DNA of 64,000 bases from DATMER01 sp040349255 (GTDB lineage Bacteria > Acidobacteriota > Thermoanaerobaculia > Multivoradales > UBA5704). The stretch is from positions 1-64,000 of the forward strand of contig JBEQUE010000185.1 in NCBI GenBank assembly GCA_040349255.1, read 5' to 3'. Numbering within the stretch: position 1 is the first letter of the stretch; each line of letters opens with the position of its first letter. A program made the position numbers and the translations under genes. The notes beneath the pieces are model-generated. The model was not told the origin of the DNA. It did no database searches and saw only the letters and a program-made list of their open reading frames with translations. Of this stretch, positions 41,153 to 50,763 are shown one piece after another.

Positions 41153-43021
41153 CTATGCTCTGGGGATGTGCGAATCGAAGAACGCCAACCCCGCCGCATG
41201 CCCCATCGCCGGCACCACCAGGGCTCGGTCGAGGTGGCGGTTGAATCTCTCGCAGGAGGACTCGGCGATGAACAGGCAGCCGTGGCAGGCGGCGCCTTCC
41301 AGGTGTCTCTCGGCCAGGTCTTTCTGTGGTGTGTGTCCGGCGCAGACGGGATCGTTCGAGCAGAGGCGGCCCAGGTCCAGGGCCTGGGTCAGGTGCCTTT
41401 TGAGGTTCCTCCCCTGCTCCACCAGGCCTCCGAGAGTGCCTTCGGTCCCGGGGCTTCCGGTCGAGAGGAGGATGGCGGCCATCGGTACCTCGGAGTCGGC
41501 CGCGGCGCAGTAGATCCTCTCCCGGATCGCGCTCGCGGCGTAGCCGCATTCGAGCGAGATCGCCGTGATCAACAGGTGTGAAAGGGAGTGCAGGAGGTAG
41601 AACCTCACTCCGAGAAACGGCGGCGCCTTGTCCGGTTCTCTCAGCGTTCCGGTCCAGTCCGCGTAGCCGGCGCGCAGCTCGATCTCCCTCTGCCGGACCT
41701 CGGGCCTCCATTCCCACTCTCTCACGGCCTTTTCGTCGAGCTGGATGAAGACGCCTTCGCCCCGGATCTCGGTGGCGGGCAGCCAATCCTGCGTCAGCGA
41801 GAGCGGCGCGGACTGGACCTCGAGATCGAATTCCCCTTCGAGATCCGGCATGACCGGTTCGAGTCTCGTGAAGCCGATCTGGACTCTCACCTCTCTCAGC
41901 TTCGGGACGAGGATCAGGCTTTTGATGTTCGGAACCGGGCCTCCTTCGGGCTCGGCTTTTCTGGCGTAGAAGTCCCCAGAGGCAGGAGGCAGATCGCCGG
42001 TCTTCTCGTCGGCCGAGGCGATGAGCTGGCGGTATTCCGCGGTGCGCAGGGGCTCTCTCGAAACCGGGCCTCCCAGGCGGATCTGTTCGATCACGGAGAG
42101 GACGTCGGCGTCGGTCTCGGACCCCAGGGCTTGTTTGACTTGCGGGATCTGACGGAAGGCCGCGAGGTTGCCCGCATCCGCCACGCTCAGGATGTCCCAG
42201 ACCTGGCGCACGGCGGCTTCGAGCTTGCGGCCTCTCTCCGGGATCGAAAGCGCGCTGACTTCCTGGCCGAACCAGGCGTTGCTCGCGCTCCTCACGAGGA
42301 GCCTCAGGGGCTCGGTGCAGGCTTCCCGGCCCGCCTCTCCCAGCCACGGACGGTGGCCTCCGCATCCGAGCAGGGATCCCGGAACCAGTGCGGTCGAGAG
42401 CCTCTCGCGGGCTCCGCAGGCGCAGACCACTTCGATTTCCGAGAAGTCGCCGGTCGCTCCTTCGAGAAGTCTCAGGCTCGGAGCCGCGCAGGGGCCGTCC
42501 TGGTTGCGGTGCGCGAACCAGGCCCAGGGGAATTCCTCGACGTGGCCGCGCCGGCAGGTGGCCACGAAGCGCACCGGCACGGCTTCGGCGCTGCCCGACC
42601 GGCCGCAGCGGTGGCGATAGCGCGATCCGCTCGGCTCCAGGCCGTCGGCTCTCACGAGCGCGCGGCAGGCCGGGTTCTGGCAGACGAACCAGCGCGGCAG
42701 CTCCAGGACTTCGATGCCGGAGTCCGGCGTGGCTTTCTTGTCGTCGCCCAGCGGCGGCAGCCGGAAGCAGCCTTCCGCGGCCAGGTCCCGGCCCGCGGCC
42801 TTGAAGCCCGGCGCCAGCCGGTCGCGCAGGCGCGGCTCCGAGACGATGGATCCGCTCAGGTTCCGATAGCGCCAGAAGTCGAGCCCCCCGATCATCACGG
42901 CGTGGTCCACGAGATCGATCATGGCGCCGGGGCCGAAGGTGCGCACGACCTGGCTCCGCCTCACCGAGCCGGCCGGTTTTTCGTAGGCGATCGGTCCCGC
43001 GGTCTTTCTCGGGCGCGCCAT
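41153..43021 (-). CDS. drmB: DISARM protein DrmB (DUF1998 domain)
   Basis: A 622-residue protein from ATG 43021, overlapping the drmA stop by one base (TGATG). The N-terminus has the DrmB signature RRSQVVRTFGPGAMIDLVDH and MIGGLDFW. Several Cys pairs suggest zinc sites (FVCQNPACRALV, ATCRRGHVEEFPW, VCACGARE, LLGCGGH). The C-terminal DUF1998 segment includes LYLLHSLSHLLITAISLECG and a terminal CHGCLFIAESSCERF. DrmB partners DrmA in binding and unwinding incoming DNA in DISARM. It is the last gene of the cluster; no drmC follows. Confidence 0.9.
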   Translation of the reverse strand: MARPRKTAGPIAYEKPAGSVRRSQVVRTFGPGAMIDLVDHAVMIGGLDFWRYRNLSGSIVSEPRLRDRLAPGFKAAGRDLAAEGCFRLPPLGDDKKATPDSGIEVLELPRWFVCQNPACRALVRADGLEPSGSRYRHRCGRSGSAEAVPVRFVATCRRGHVEEFPWAWFAHRNQDGPCAAPSLRLLEGATGDFSEIEVVCACGARERLSTALVPGSLLGCGGHRPWLGEAGREACTEPLRLLVRSASNAWFGQEVSALSIPERGRKLEAAVRQVWDILSVADAGNLAAFRQIPQVKQALGSETDADVLSVIEQIRLGGPVSREPLRTAEYRQLIASADEKTGDLPPASGDFYARKAEPEGGPVPNIKSLILVPKLREVRVQIGFTRLEPVMPDLEGEFDLEVQSAPLSLTQDWLPATEIRGEGVFIQLDEKAVREWEWRPEVRQREIELRAGYADWTGTLREPDKAPPFLGVRFYLLHSLSHLLITAISLECGYAASAIRERIYCAAADSEVPMAAILLSTGSPGTEGTLGGLVEQGRNLKRHLTQALDLGRLCSNDPVCAGHTPQKDLAERHLEGAACHGCLFIAESSCERFNRHLDRALVVPAMGHAAGLAFFDSHIPRA

Positions 43022-46000
43022 CAGCCCTGCCCTCCCAGACGGGTCTTCCGCCAGAGGTGGGTGGACGGTTCCACGTCGCGCATGGAGGTGGGTGCAGTGA
43101 AGTCCTTCGCTTCCGGCGGCGCCTGCGGGTCCGGCGGGTCGAGGATCTGCCGCAGCATCGGCTTGTCGGAGGTGTTCCTGTCCGCCGCCCAGGGGGAGTA
43201 GACGCGCCGGTAGCCCCCGTCCCGCGCGTCCTGCGCCAGTTTTTCCCAGGATTCGACGAGGGCGCGGGCGCGCTTCGCGAGACCGGCCTTCACCGCGTCC
43301 TTCCGGCTGTCCGGAATTCCCGGCTGTCCCGCTCCTCTCTCGGCCAGGGCCTCGACGGCCTTGTCCGCAAGGTCGCGGTGGCCGCTCACGGTCATGGCCG
43401 CCGCGGACGGGGTGAGGACGGGATCGTCCTGTCTCGCGATGGCGAGCAGGGTGCCGGCGAGGCCGCGGTCGAGCGCCGGGCCCGAGAATGGGGTCAGGCT
43501 CGACGCTTCGACGAAGCGGTAGAAGCTCTCGTGATAGGCCGGAAAGCGCTCGTAGTGGGAGCGGTCGCGCGGCTTGTGGAGGTTGAAGCAGGTGACGACG
43601 AGCCCCGGCCTCTCCACCTTGCGGCCGACGCGGCTGGAGGCCTGGATGTATTCGCTCGTGGTCTTGGGCTGGCCGGCCACGACCATCAGGCCCAGCCGGT
43701 CGATGTCCACGCCCACGGAGATCATGTTGCTCGCCAGCACCACGTCTACGCCGTCCTGCGCTTCGAAAGGTTTCTGAAGCCTCGTCTTGGCGCTCTTGAT
43801 GCGGCTGATGTCCTCGCGGCTGGTCAGCTCGACGGGCTCGGGCGCGACGCGCCGGTTGCGGAACCAGGGGTGCGGCCCGGTCCAATCCTCCGGCCTGCGG
43901 TCCTCGGCCTTGTCGCAGCGGGTGCGGACCTCGTCCTCGACCAGCCGGCGCATGCCTCCCAGCTCGCGCAGGCTGTTGAAGTAGCCGACCAGGGTCATCC
44001 AGGCGTCGGCCGTCCCGCCCTCTTCGGTCTGCGGGTCCCAGAGCCGGTTGGCGGCGGCCAGGAGGGCCACGTAGGAGCGCAGGAGGATGGCTTTCATGGC
44101 CCGGCCGGTAGCGGCGACGCCCACATAGAGCCGGCCCGGATTCTTTCGGTCCACACGCGCAAACCAGGTCTCGCCGTCGTCCACGCCGGGCGGCGGAAAG
44201 ACGGAGGTCCGGCCGCGGCCGAAGAGGGAGAGGATCTGTTCGCGCGCTCGCCGGACGGTGGCGGTGGAGGCCAGGATCTTCGGCTTGACGACGGCGCCGT
44301 CCACCAGCCTGCGCAGGCAGAGGGTCTCGACCGCGGTCTCGTAGAGGCCGGTCATGGTGCCGAGCGGTCCGGAGATGAGGTGAAGCTCGTCCTGGACGAT
44401 GAGCTCGGGCGGCAGGAGGCCGTCCTGGAGGGGCGTGCTCTTGCCCGGGATCTGGCCGAGGGCGGCGTCCACGGGCCCCCAGAAGCGCCGGCCTTCGCGC
44501 GCCACGGCGCGGCCGAAGAGGAGCCCGGCCTCCCCGCGCCACGGCAGCATGGCGAGCTTGTCCACGGTCGAGAGCAGGAAGGCGGGCAGCTCGCGATAGA
44601 TCTGTTCGTCCACGAAGAGGACAGGCAACCCTTCCGGATGCCGGCCCGGCGCGAAGTCGCACCGGAAGTTGCCGCAGCCCACGATGACCTCGCCCTGGCC
44701 CAGGGTGAGACTGTCGCGGCCGAGCGGGCTGCCGCACCACGGACAGTGGGTCAGCGGGAAGGGGGATTCGGCCTTGGCCGAGGAGCTGTTCTTGTAGTCG
44801 AGGATCTGTTTGCGGACCTCTTCCAGGGTATTGGCGGTGGCGGTCCTCCCCACCCAGAGGCCGACGGCGAAGCGGACTCTTCCCAGGTGGTCCGGGTCCT
44901 CCCGCCTCAGGGTTTCGAGCGCGCAGACGAGGGTGGCCGCCCGCGCGAGCTGGTCGAGGGTGAGGAGCCTCAGGGTGTAGCGCAGGATGACGGCCACGCC
45001 GTAGCCCAGGTCCTGTCTCTCCGTGCCCTGGATCCGCCTCAGGATGAGGACGAAGGCGATGACGCCCAGGTAGGCCTCGGTCTTGCCGCCGCCGGTCGGG
45101 AAGAAGATCAGCTCCACGTCGTCCCTGTCCTCGTGTTTCGGATCGGCCAGGGCGGGCAGGTTCAGGAGGAGGAAGGCGAGCTGGAAGAGGTGCCAGCTCG
45201 GCCTCTTCGACGGATCGCCCTCGGGATGGCGCTCCGGGTTTCTCTTCCTCGCCGCGAGCGCCATGGCCTCGTTGGCGAGACAGAAGGCGTGGCGCACGTC
45301 GCCATCCCACTGGAGCAGCTCGATGCCTTCCTCGATGCGCCGGCAGGCGCGCTCGGCCTGGTCCATCAGCTCGTCCCGGGTCGCTCTCCGTCCGTCCGTT
45401 CCGGGATCGAGGGCGCGCTGGGTCGCGATCCATTCGGCGTAGGCGGACCGAATGGGATCGAGGGCGCGGCGGACGGCGTCTCCATCCTCCAACCCGGCCA
45501 GGTCTTCCATGGCCGTGACTCCGACGGTGGGGCCGGTGACGACTCGCGGGACTTCGGCGCAGGGGATCCAGGCGGTTCTCACGGCCTGCACCGGCCCATC
45601 CCCGGGCGGCACCACGGCCACGGAGACGCCGTGGCCCACGGCGTATTCGCAGCGGTCGCGGAACTGGAGGTCGGCCACGCGCGCGTCGAAGTCCTGCGCG
45701 CCGCCGTCGGCGCGGTTCGGCCGCGCCACGATGCCGGCGTCGCAGGCGATCTCCAGGCGGGCCTGGAAGAGGCAGCGGGTGTCCTGGGGCCCGGCCGGGA
45801 GCGGCTCGCGGCCGTTGACGAGGAAGAGCGAGAGAGCCCGCGTGCCCGGAGCGGGCAGGTCCACGGTCTCCAGCTTGCCGGCGAGGTAGACGCCGTCGTC
45901 GGTGACCCGGATTCCGTCCAGGATCTTCCGCGGGTCGAGCGGCAGGATGCGGGCGACGGGCTCGCGCTCGATCCGGCGCCAGACGCGTTTCGGCCTCCTC

Positions 46001-46374
46001 TTCTCCCCGGCCTCGCGCTCTTCGGGCTCGTACTCGGCCCAGGAGGCGCGCACGCGGACGGTTTCGGTGCCGGGCGGCAGGAGCACGGAGAGGCCCATGG
46101 AGGCCGGGAGCCGGTTCTTCTGCTTGGCCTCGCTCTCGCCTTCGGTGCCCTGCGCCTCTTCGTCGTGGCTGACCTCGGCGGCGAGCTCGTCGTCCTGGGT
46201 CGGGTCCTGCTGCAGGTCGCGTCCGCCCTGGGGCGCGAGGAAGCCTGTGAGATACCAGCGCATCGGCGGCAGCGGCAGGACCTCGTCCCCGGTCTCCGGG
46301 TCGAACGGGCCGATCAGGTCGGCTTCGAGGGCGCGGACAAGCCTCTCGCGAAGATCGGAAGGACGGTTCGCCAT
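43021..46374 (-). CDS. drmA: DISARM helicase DrmA
   Basis: About 1117 residues from ATG 46374 (MANRPSDLRERLVRALEADL), with the purine-rich GGAGAGGGAGAG upstream acting as ribosome-binding site; ATGs at 46398 and 46428 are alternatives. Helicase motifs in order: Walker A FFPTGGGKTEAYLG (about residue 420), DELH box QDELHLISGP (about 659), STAT motif ILASTATVRRA, and the C-terminal motifs SNMISVGVDIDR and QASSRVGR (about 909). This is the SF2 helicase core of DISARM. It is preceded by the 21-bp array rather than directly by drmMI, suggesting its own promoter or processing there. Confidence 0.92.
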   Translation of the reverse strand: MANRPSDLRERLVRALEADLIGPFDPETGDEVLPLPPMRWYLTGFLAPQGGRDLQQDPTQDDELAAEVSHDEEAQGTEGESEAKQKNRLPASMGLSVLLPPGTETVRVRASWAEYEPEEREAGEKRRPKRVWRRIEREPVARILPLDPRKILDGIRVTDDGVYLAGKLETVDLPAPGTRALSLFLVNGREPLPAGPQDTRCLFQARLEIACDAGIVARPNRADGGAQDFDARVADLQFRDRCEYAVGHGVSVAVVPPGDGPVQAVRTAWIPCAEVPRVVTGPTVGVTAMEDLAGLEDGDAVRRALDPIRSAYAEWIATQRALDPGTDGRRATRDELMDQAERACRRIEEGIELLQWDGDVRHAFCLANEAMALAARKRNPERHPEGDPSKRPSWHLFQLAFLLLNLPALADPKHEDRDDVELIFFPTGGGKTEAYLGVIAFVLILRRIQGTERQDLGYGVAVILRYTLRLLTLDQLARAATLVCALETLRREDPDHLGRVRFAVGLWVGRTATANTLEEVRKQILDYKNSSSAKAESPFPLTHCPWCGSPLGRDSLTLGQGEVIVGCGNFRCDFAPGRHPEGLPVLFVDEQIYRELPAFLLSTVDKLAMLPWRGEAGLLFGRAVAREGRRFWGPVDAALGQIPGKSTPLQDGLLPPELIVQDELHLISGPLGTMTGLYETAVETLCLRRLVDGAVVKPKILASTATVRRAREQILSLFGRGRTSVFPPPGVDDGETWFARVDRKNPGRLYVGVAATGRAMKAILLRSYVALLAAANRLWDPQTEEGGTADAWMTLVGYFNSLRELGGMRRLVEDEVRTRCDKAEDRRPEDWTGPHPWFRNRRVAPEPVELTSREDISRIKSAKTRLQKPFEAQDGVDVVLASNMISVGVDIDRLGLMVVAGQPKTTSEYIQASSRVGRKVERPGLVVTCFNLHKPRDRSHYERFPAYHESFYRFVEASSLTPFSGPALDRGLAGTLLAIARQDDPVLTPSAAAMTVSGHRDLADKAVEALAERGAGQPGIPDSRKDAVKAGLAKRARALVESWEKLAQDARDGGYRRVYSPWAADRNTSDKPMLRQILDPPDPQAPPEAKDFTAPTSMRDVEPSTHLWRKTRLGGQG

Positions 46375-46496
46375 ACGTGTAACTCTCTCCCTCTCCATGG
46401 TTTCGGCGAGGATATCAGAGGCCCTCACCCCCCGGCCCCCTCACCCGGTCCACCCGGGTCCACCCTCCCCGGGAGACGGGAGACTTGCGGGGATTT

Positions 46497-46769
46497 GACG
46501 CAACACACCGGCGACTCGCGTCAGATTTCCGGTTTGTCGCGTCAAAAAGGAGTCGAGTCGCAACGAAAAGATGGTTTGCCGTTGCGACTCGGGACATTTC
46601 TGACGCGACTCACGAGTTTGTCGCGACAGGTATCTGGTTTTTTGACGCGATCCGAAGATTTGTCGCGACGGAAAGATCGAGATCTGACGCGACTGTCGAG
46701 ATTTTCGACGCGACTCGGACGTGATCCGACGCAACAATCCCGTGAGTCGCGTCAGAAATCCGGCGCGCG
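46497..46769 (+). repeat. Strict 21-bp degenerate tandem array (13 units) between drmMI and drmA
   Basis: Thirteen units of exactly 21 bases run from 46497 to 46769 without any indel. Sequence is degenerate, but the unit junctions are constant: most read as variants of TGTCGCGACA, a perfect palindrome in the best copies, or GACGCGAC/GCGTC. 21 bases is two helical turns, so the boxes face one side of the DNA. The only coding in the 468-base gap between the genes would be heptad-repeat frames on both strands (for example VATKRWF, SRQISIF), which I regard as by-products. There is no CRISPR-like spacer structure. Confidence 0.85.
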
Positions 46770-46842
46770 GCGGCTGCGCAGGGGTGGCTGGCGGGTGCCG
46801 GGCGGTTTGTTGCGGCAAACGGGGAGGCAGTTGCCGCGAATC

Positions 46843-49800
46843 TCAGTCGAGCAGGGAGCGCTGGGTGTCGTCCTTGGGCTTGCGTCCCCTGGTCTTCTTC
46901 GGCGCAGGGGTGGGTGGCGTCCGCTTCTCCTCCTCCGCCCTCTGCGCGTTGAGGAGGAAGAGGCGGTCGAGGACTTCGTCTTCGAAGGCTTCCGGGTGGG
47001 GGTCGAGGTAGGGCGGGACCGGGATGTCGGACCAGCCATAGGCGTCGAGCACGGCCCGGTCCATGTCCTCGTGAAGGCGCCTCAGTTCCTCGATGCGCGG
47101 GTCGTGGCAGGCGGGGTCCTTGAGGAGGTTGTAGGTGGCGGTCAGGCCCTGCTGGGTGTCCAGCATGAAGGCCGCCCTGGCGCCGTAGAGGCGCTGGCCG
47201 ATGTCTTCCAGGGACGGGATGACGGTGCGGGGGTCGGGGTGGGGGAAGGGGAAGTTCTCGAAGCAGTCGGAGGGGCTATAACGGAGACGCTCCTCTAGTG
47301 ACGAGGAGAGAAGTTTCGACCAACACACATGGAATCTCGATTGCAGAACGGCGAAGAACGATAATTGAGACTGGGCAAATACATACAGGGTCTTCGCAAA
47401 AAGCCTACTCGCAGGCTGCAGCCCAAAGGATCGGTGCTTGCTGACCGCGGCTGTCACAAAGCACTTGTCGATTTTCTTCAGCGCCTCAGCCATTTCCGGT
47501 CGTAAAGCCCAATACCGCCACCAATACTCTCGGAGCCTATCGTTAATTGGACTAGGGCTTAGCGACTCTCTGCCCGGCTTTACTCTTTCTCGTACCCATT
47601 CTAAGAGTTCCGGCCAGCGCTCGGCCTCCTTTAGCGACATACTGGAAAAATTGACTACATACCTTTCATGACGTTGTTCAGGGTCTGTATTTAGCTCCTC
47701 GCCGCCAATATACGGGAAGATTAATTCCTTATTACGCGCATCCGAAGAGATTAGGCGATCGCGTTCGGCAGGAGTCAAGATAAATCCCTGACTCGCTATG
47801 TCTGTACCTTGAGAACAAATACCATAATTAACTCGGAGTGGAAGCGGCTCTCGCCATTCAGCACGAGGTCTCAAGCGCGAGTTTATAACATGCACGGATC
47901 TCCCGTCGTACTCGCAACTTATACCATCACGAGTGACTCTGCCTTTACTCATATGAACAACTGAAACATGAACAGCTGCAGCTCCCGGCCAAGCCAACGA
48001 TCCAACCGCAGAATAAATCAACAAACCCTTATCTTTTAGATATTTAAGCCCCGAGATCCGTGACTCTCCCTCAGCGATCGAATTAGTGGCGATTAATCCA
48101 AAAGCACCATGCGTGCCTATGAGGCGGTCAGCCAATCGAAAAAAATGAACGCATAGGTCTGACTTCCCATGCGTTGCTTCATGAACAGCAATCAGCCAGT
48201 CACGGTAACCCTTTCCTAAATTTCCCGATACATCAGTCCCGGACATAAACGGCGGATTCCCCACAAACGCATCCATCCAAGCAGCCCCGTTCAACCGTCC
48301 GCCATCCAGAGGATCCGGCCGCTCCGCGTAGAACACCTCCGGAAACTCGATCATCCAGTGGAACACCGGAACCTTTTCCCGGATCGCCTGCTGCATCTCG
48401 ATCAATTCATCCGGAATCTCCCGCCCACCCTCCTTCAGCCACTCCGTGACCACCTGGAGCCGCCGACCGAGCTCCTGCTTCCGTTCCCGGTCCTTCTCCG
48501 CCGAGAAAAACGCCCCGACGATCAGATCCGCGATCAGGCGCACCCGCTTCAGCGCGTCCTCGGCATCCTGGAGAAGCCACTCCTTCTCCTTCTGGGCCTC
48601 CGGCGACGGGTCCGCCGCCAGTTCCTGGATCCTGCGCCGCTCGGCGATCGCCTCCTCCAGCGCCACCGTCAATTCATCCGACGCGAAATCGATCTGATCC
48701 TCCGGCTGCCAGTGGAAGCCGCGGATCTGCTCGAAGGTCAGGCCGACCAGCGAATCGCCGTGGCGCAGGGCATGGTCCAGAAATGTGAACGGAAGCTCGC
48801 GGGCCATGGTCTCCAGCCAGAGCGAGATCTTGGCGAGGCCTACGGCCAGGCGGTTCTTGTCCACGCCGTAGAGGCAGGTCTGCGCCACCAGGCGGCGGGC
48901 GTGGAGGTTGACGTCCTCGTGAGGAGAGGCCACGAGGTCGGCGCGGCCTTCGCGGGTCCAGGCGGCGACGAGCTGGTCGGCGAGAAAGCGGCAGGCCTCC
49001 ACCAGGAACGCGCCGGAGCCCATGGCCGGATCGCAGACGCGCAGCGAGAGGATGAGCTCGGACGGCGGCTCCGGTCCCATGGCGGCCAGCAGAGGCTCCA
49101 GGGTGCGGCGGACGATCGGCGCGGTGAGGCTCTTCGGCGTGTAGTGGCTGCTCGTGCGGCGACGCTCCTCGCCGGGCTGGATGACGAGCTGGCCCGGCCG
49201 AGCCCGCTCGGTGCCGCGGACCCGCAGAGTCTCCAGGACGGTCAGGACCTCGTCCGGCAAGGAGGCTTCGCGGACCGAGGCGGCGAGGCGCTCGGCCTGG
49301 GCCTTGGCGAGGCCGGTCTCCTCCTGGAGCCACTTCGCGCGGCGCGCGGGCGCCACATCCAGGACTTCCGCGGCGGTGAGCCAGACGCGGTCCGGACGGA
49401 GGCAGACCGCGGGCTCGGCGACGCGGCGGACGTGGTAGCCCATGAGCCGCTCGTACACGCTGCCGATCTGCTCGACGTCGAGAGTGGCATAGGAGAGGCG
49501 CTGGCCTTCGAGGAAGACGAGCTTGCGGAGGACCTCATAGATCGTGCCGTCGTCCACGGAGGGGACCTTGAGGGCGGCGCGGCGCTCGTCGTCGAACGGG
49601 GCGCTGCCGCCGGAGGACCAGCCTTCGAGGAAGGGGTACGCGTCAGGGTCGAACAGCTCGCCGCGGCGCGGAGGCAGGTGGAGATCGCCATGGCGGACGC
49701 CGGACCAGACGGCGCGGAAGAGAGCGAGGAGCCGGTCCCAGGCGCCGAAGCGGAGGGCCATGGAATCGGGGTACAGGCCGGCGTCCCGCTGGAGCTGCTC

Positions 49801-50739
49801 GAAGAGGCCGAAGACGCTCAGGTGCTCCTGGTAGAGAGGATGCTCGACGGGGAGGAGGCCTTTGTCTTCCGCATAGAGGAGGACGACGAGGCGCAGGAGG
49901 ACGGTGAGGAGCCCGGCGTAGAGGTGGTCGTCTTCGGCGCGGGCGGCTTCGTCGAGGAGGACGGAGCGGTCGCGGACGGCGGCAGCCTCGAAGCCGCGCA
50001 GGAGGATGTCGAGAGCCTGGAAGACCTGTTCGGCCAACTCGTTGGTGACGTTGGCCTGGCGGCGCCGGCTGTCCGCGAGCAGAGCCGGAAGCTGGCGCTC
50101 GCGGGCGACGGCGAAGAAGCGCCCGGCGGAGAGAAGCATGACAAAGGCGTCGAGGATGGGCCGTCCGCCGACGGCGGCCATGTCGTCGATCCGGAAGGTG
50201 AGAGAGCCGCTCGATTCGCCGTGCGGCGCATGGATCAGGCGCAGCTCGCGGCGGTTGGTCAGGAGCCCGATGGGGACGCGGACGTGGCGCAGGAGGCGGT
50301 CGAGCTTGGCGGCCGGAGGGTAGTCCCACGGTCCGGTGACGGCTTCGGGCTTGTCGAAAGGAAGCCCGTCCGGCAGGTCGAGGACGAGCATCACGGGGCC
50401 GGGCTCGTCGAGCTTGCGGAGAGCCAGGGTGGGCCGAAGAGTCTGCCGGCCCTCGGGAACGTAAAGGCTGAGATCCGCCTGGAGGGCGTCGCCGGAGTCG
50501 AACAGGTCGGGCGTGAGGCCGAGGATCTCGGAGAGGAAATCCGGCAGGTCGCGGATGGCCCGCTCGCCGGTGTCCTCATCGACGACCGGGCAGAGATCGA
50601 GCAGCCGCTGCTGGACGGCCGGAGTCTGCCGCGCCATGCACTGGGCCTCGACGAGGACCGGGATGGAGACGACGAGACCCTCGGAAGGCTGGATGAGGCC
50701 GAGCCATTCCTGGTGAAAGCGGACTTCGGGGTCGGTCAC
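46843..50739 (-). CDS. drmMI: DISARM class 1 adenine-specific DNA methyltransferase DrmMI
   Basis: A 1298-residue methyltransferase resembling type IIG/PglX-like enzymes. Residues about 1-500 are an N-terminal domain of unknown role. Motif I (SAM binding) is VCDPAMGSGAFLVEACRF near residue 570, and motif IV, VGNPPFMSGTDV, near 826 gives the N6-adenine NPPF site. The C-terminal part should contain target recognition. From just after NPPF (48260 down to 47281) base composition falls sharply. It starts at ATG 50739, 24 bases after the higA stop. In DISARM it marks host DNA as self. Confidence 0.88.
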   Translation of the reverse strand: MTDPEVRFHQEWLGLIQPSEGLVVSIPVLVEAQCMARQTPAVQQRLLDLCPVVDEDTGERAIRDLPDFLSEILGLTPDLFDSGDALQADLSLYVPEGRQTLRPTLALRKLDEPGPVMLVLDLPDGLPFDKPEAVTGPWDYPPAAKLDRLLRHVRVPIGLLTNRRELRLIHAPHGESSGSLTFRIDDMAAVGGRPILDAFVMLLSAGRFFAVARERQLPALLADSRRRQANVTNELAEQVFQALDILLRGFEAAAVRDRSVLLDEAARAEDDHLYAGLLTVLLRLVVLLYAEDKGLLPVEHPLYQEHLSVFGLFEQLQRDAGLYPDSMALRFGAWDRLLALFRAVWSGVRHGDLHLPPRRGELFDPDAYPFLEGWSSGGSAPFDDERRAALKVPSVDDGTIYEVLRKLVFLEGQRLSYATLDVEQIGSVYERLMGYHVRRVAEPAVCLRPDRVWLTAAEVLDVAPARRAKWLQEETGLAKAQAERLAASVREASLPDEVLTVLETLRVRGTERARPGQLVIQPGEERRRTSSHYTPKSLTAPIVRRTLEPLLAAMGPEPPSELILSLRVCDPAMGSGAFLVEACRFLADQLVAAWTREGRADLVASPHEDVNLHARRLVAQTCLYGVDKNRLAVGLAKISLWLETMARELPFTFLDHALRHGDSLVGLTFEQIRGFHWQPEDQIDFASDELTVALEEAIAERRRIQELAADPSPEAQKEKEWLLQDAEDALKRVRLIADLIVGAFFSAEKDRERKQELGRRLQVVTEWLKEGGREIPDELIEMQQAIREKVPVFHWMIEFPEVFYAERPDPLDGGRLNGAAWMDAFVGNPPFMSGTDVSGNLGKGYRDWLIAVHEATHGKSDLCVHFFRLADRLIGTHGAFGLIATNSIAEGESRISGLKYLKDKGLLIYSAVGSLAWPGAAAVHVSVVHMSKGRVTRDGISCEYDGRSVHVINSRLRPRAEWREPLPLRVNYGICSQGTDIASQGFILTPAERDRLISSDARNKELIFPYIGGEELNTDPEQRHERYVVNFSSMSLKEAERWPELLEWVRERVKPGRESLSPSPINDRLREYWWRYWALRPEMAEALKKIDKCFVTAAVSKHRSFGLQPASRLFAKTLYVFAQSQLSFFAVLQSRFHVCWSKLLSSSLEERLRYSPSDCFENFPFPHPDPRTVIPSLEDIGQRLYGARAAFMLDTQQGLTATYNLLKDPACHDPRIEELRRLHEDMDRAVLDAYGWSDIPVPPYLDPHPEAFEDEVLDRLFLLNAQRAEEEKRTPPTPAPKKTRGRKPKDDTQRSLLD
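47281..48260 (-). other. AT-rich segment inside drmMI (likely exchanged target-recognition region)
   Basis: In 47341-47400 I count 27 G+C of 60 and in 47641-47700, 24 of 60, against roughly two thirds in neighbouring coding sequence. The change begins directly after the codons for NPPF and ends near 47280, within one uninterrupted reading frame (about residues 827-1153). Confidence 0.7.
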
Positions 50740-50763
50740 GGCGGGGGGGATTGTAGCCGACGG

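Noticed and set aside
46485..46724. Heptad-repeat protein encoded in the 21-bp array
   Set aside because: The 21-base period automatically keeps frame on both strands; both give repeats, there is no ribosome-binding site, and composition is unlike neighbouring genes.
46429..46842. Small membrane or regulatory gene between drmMI and drmA
   Set aside because: All frames there consist of the repeat array; no start with a ribosome-binding site and coding-like sequence was seen.
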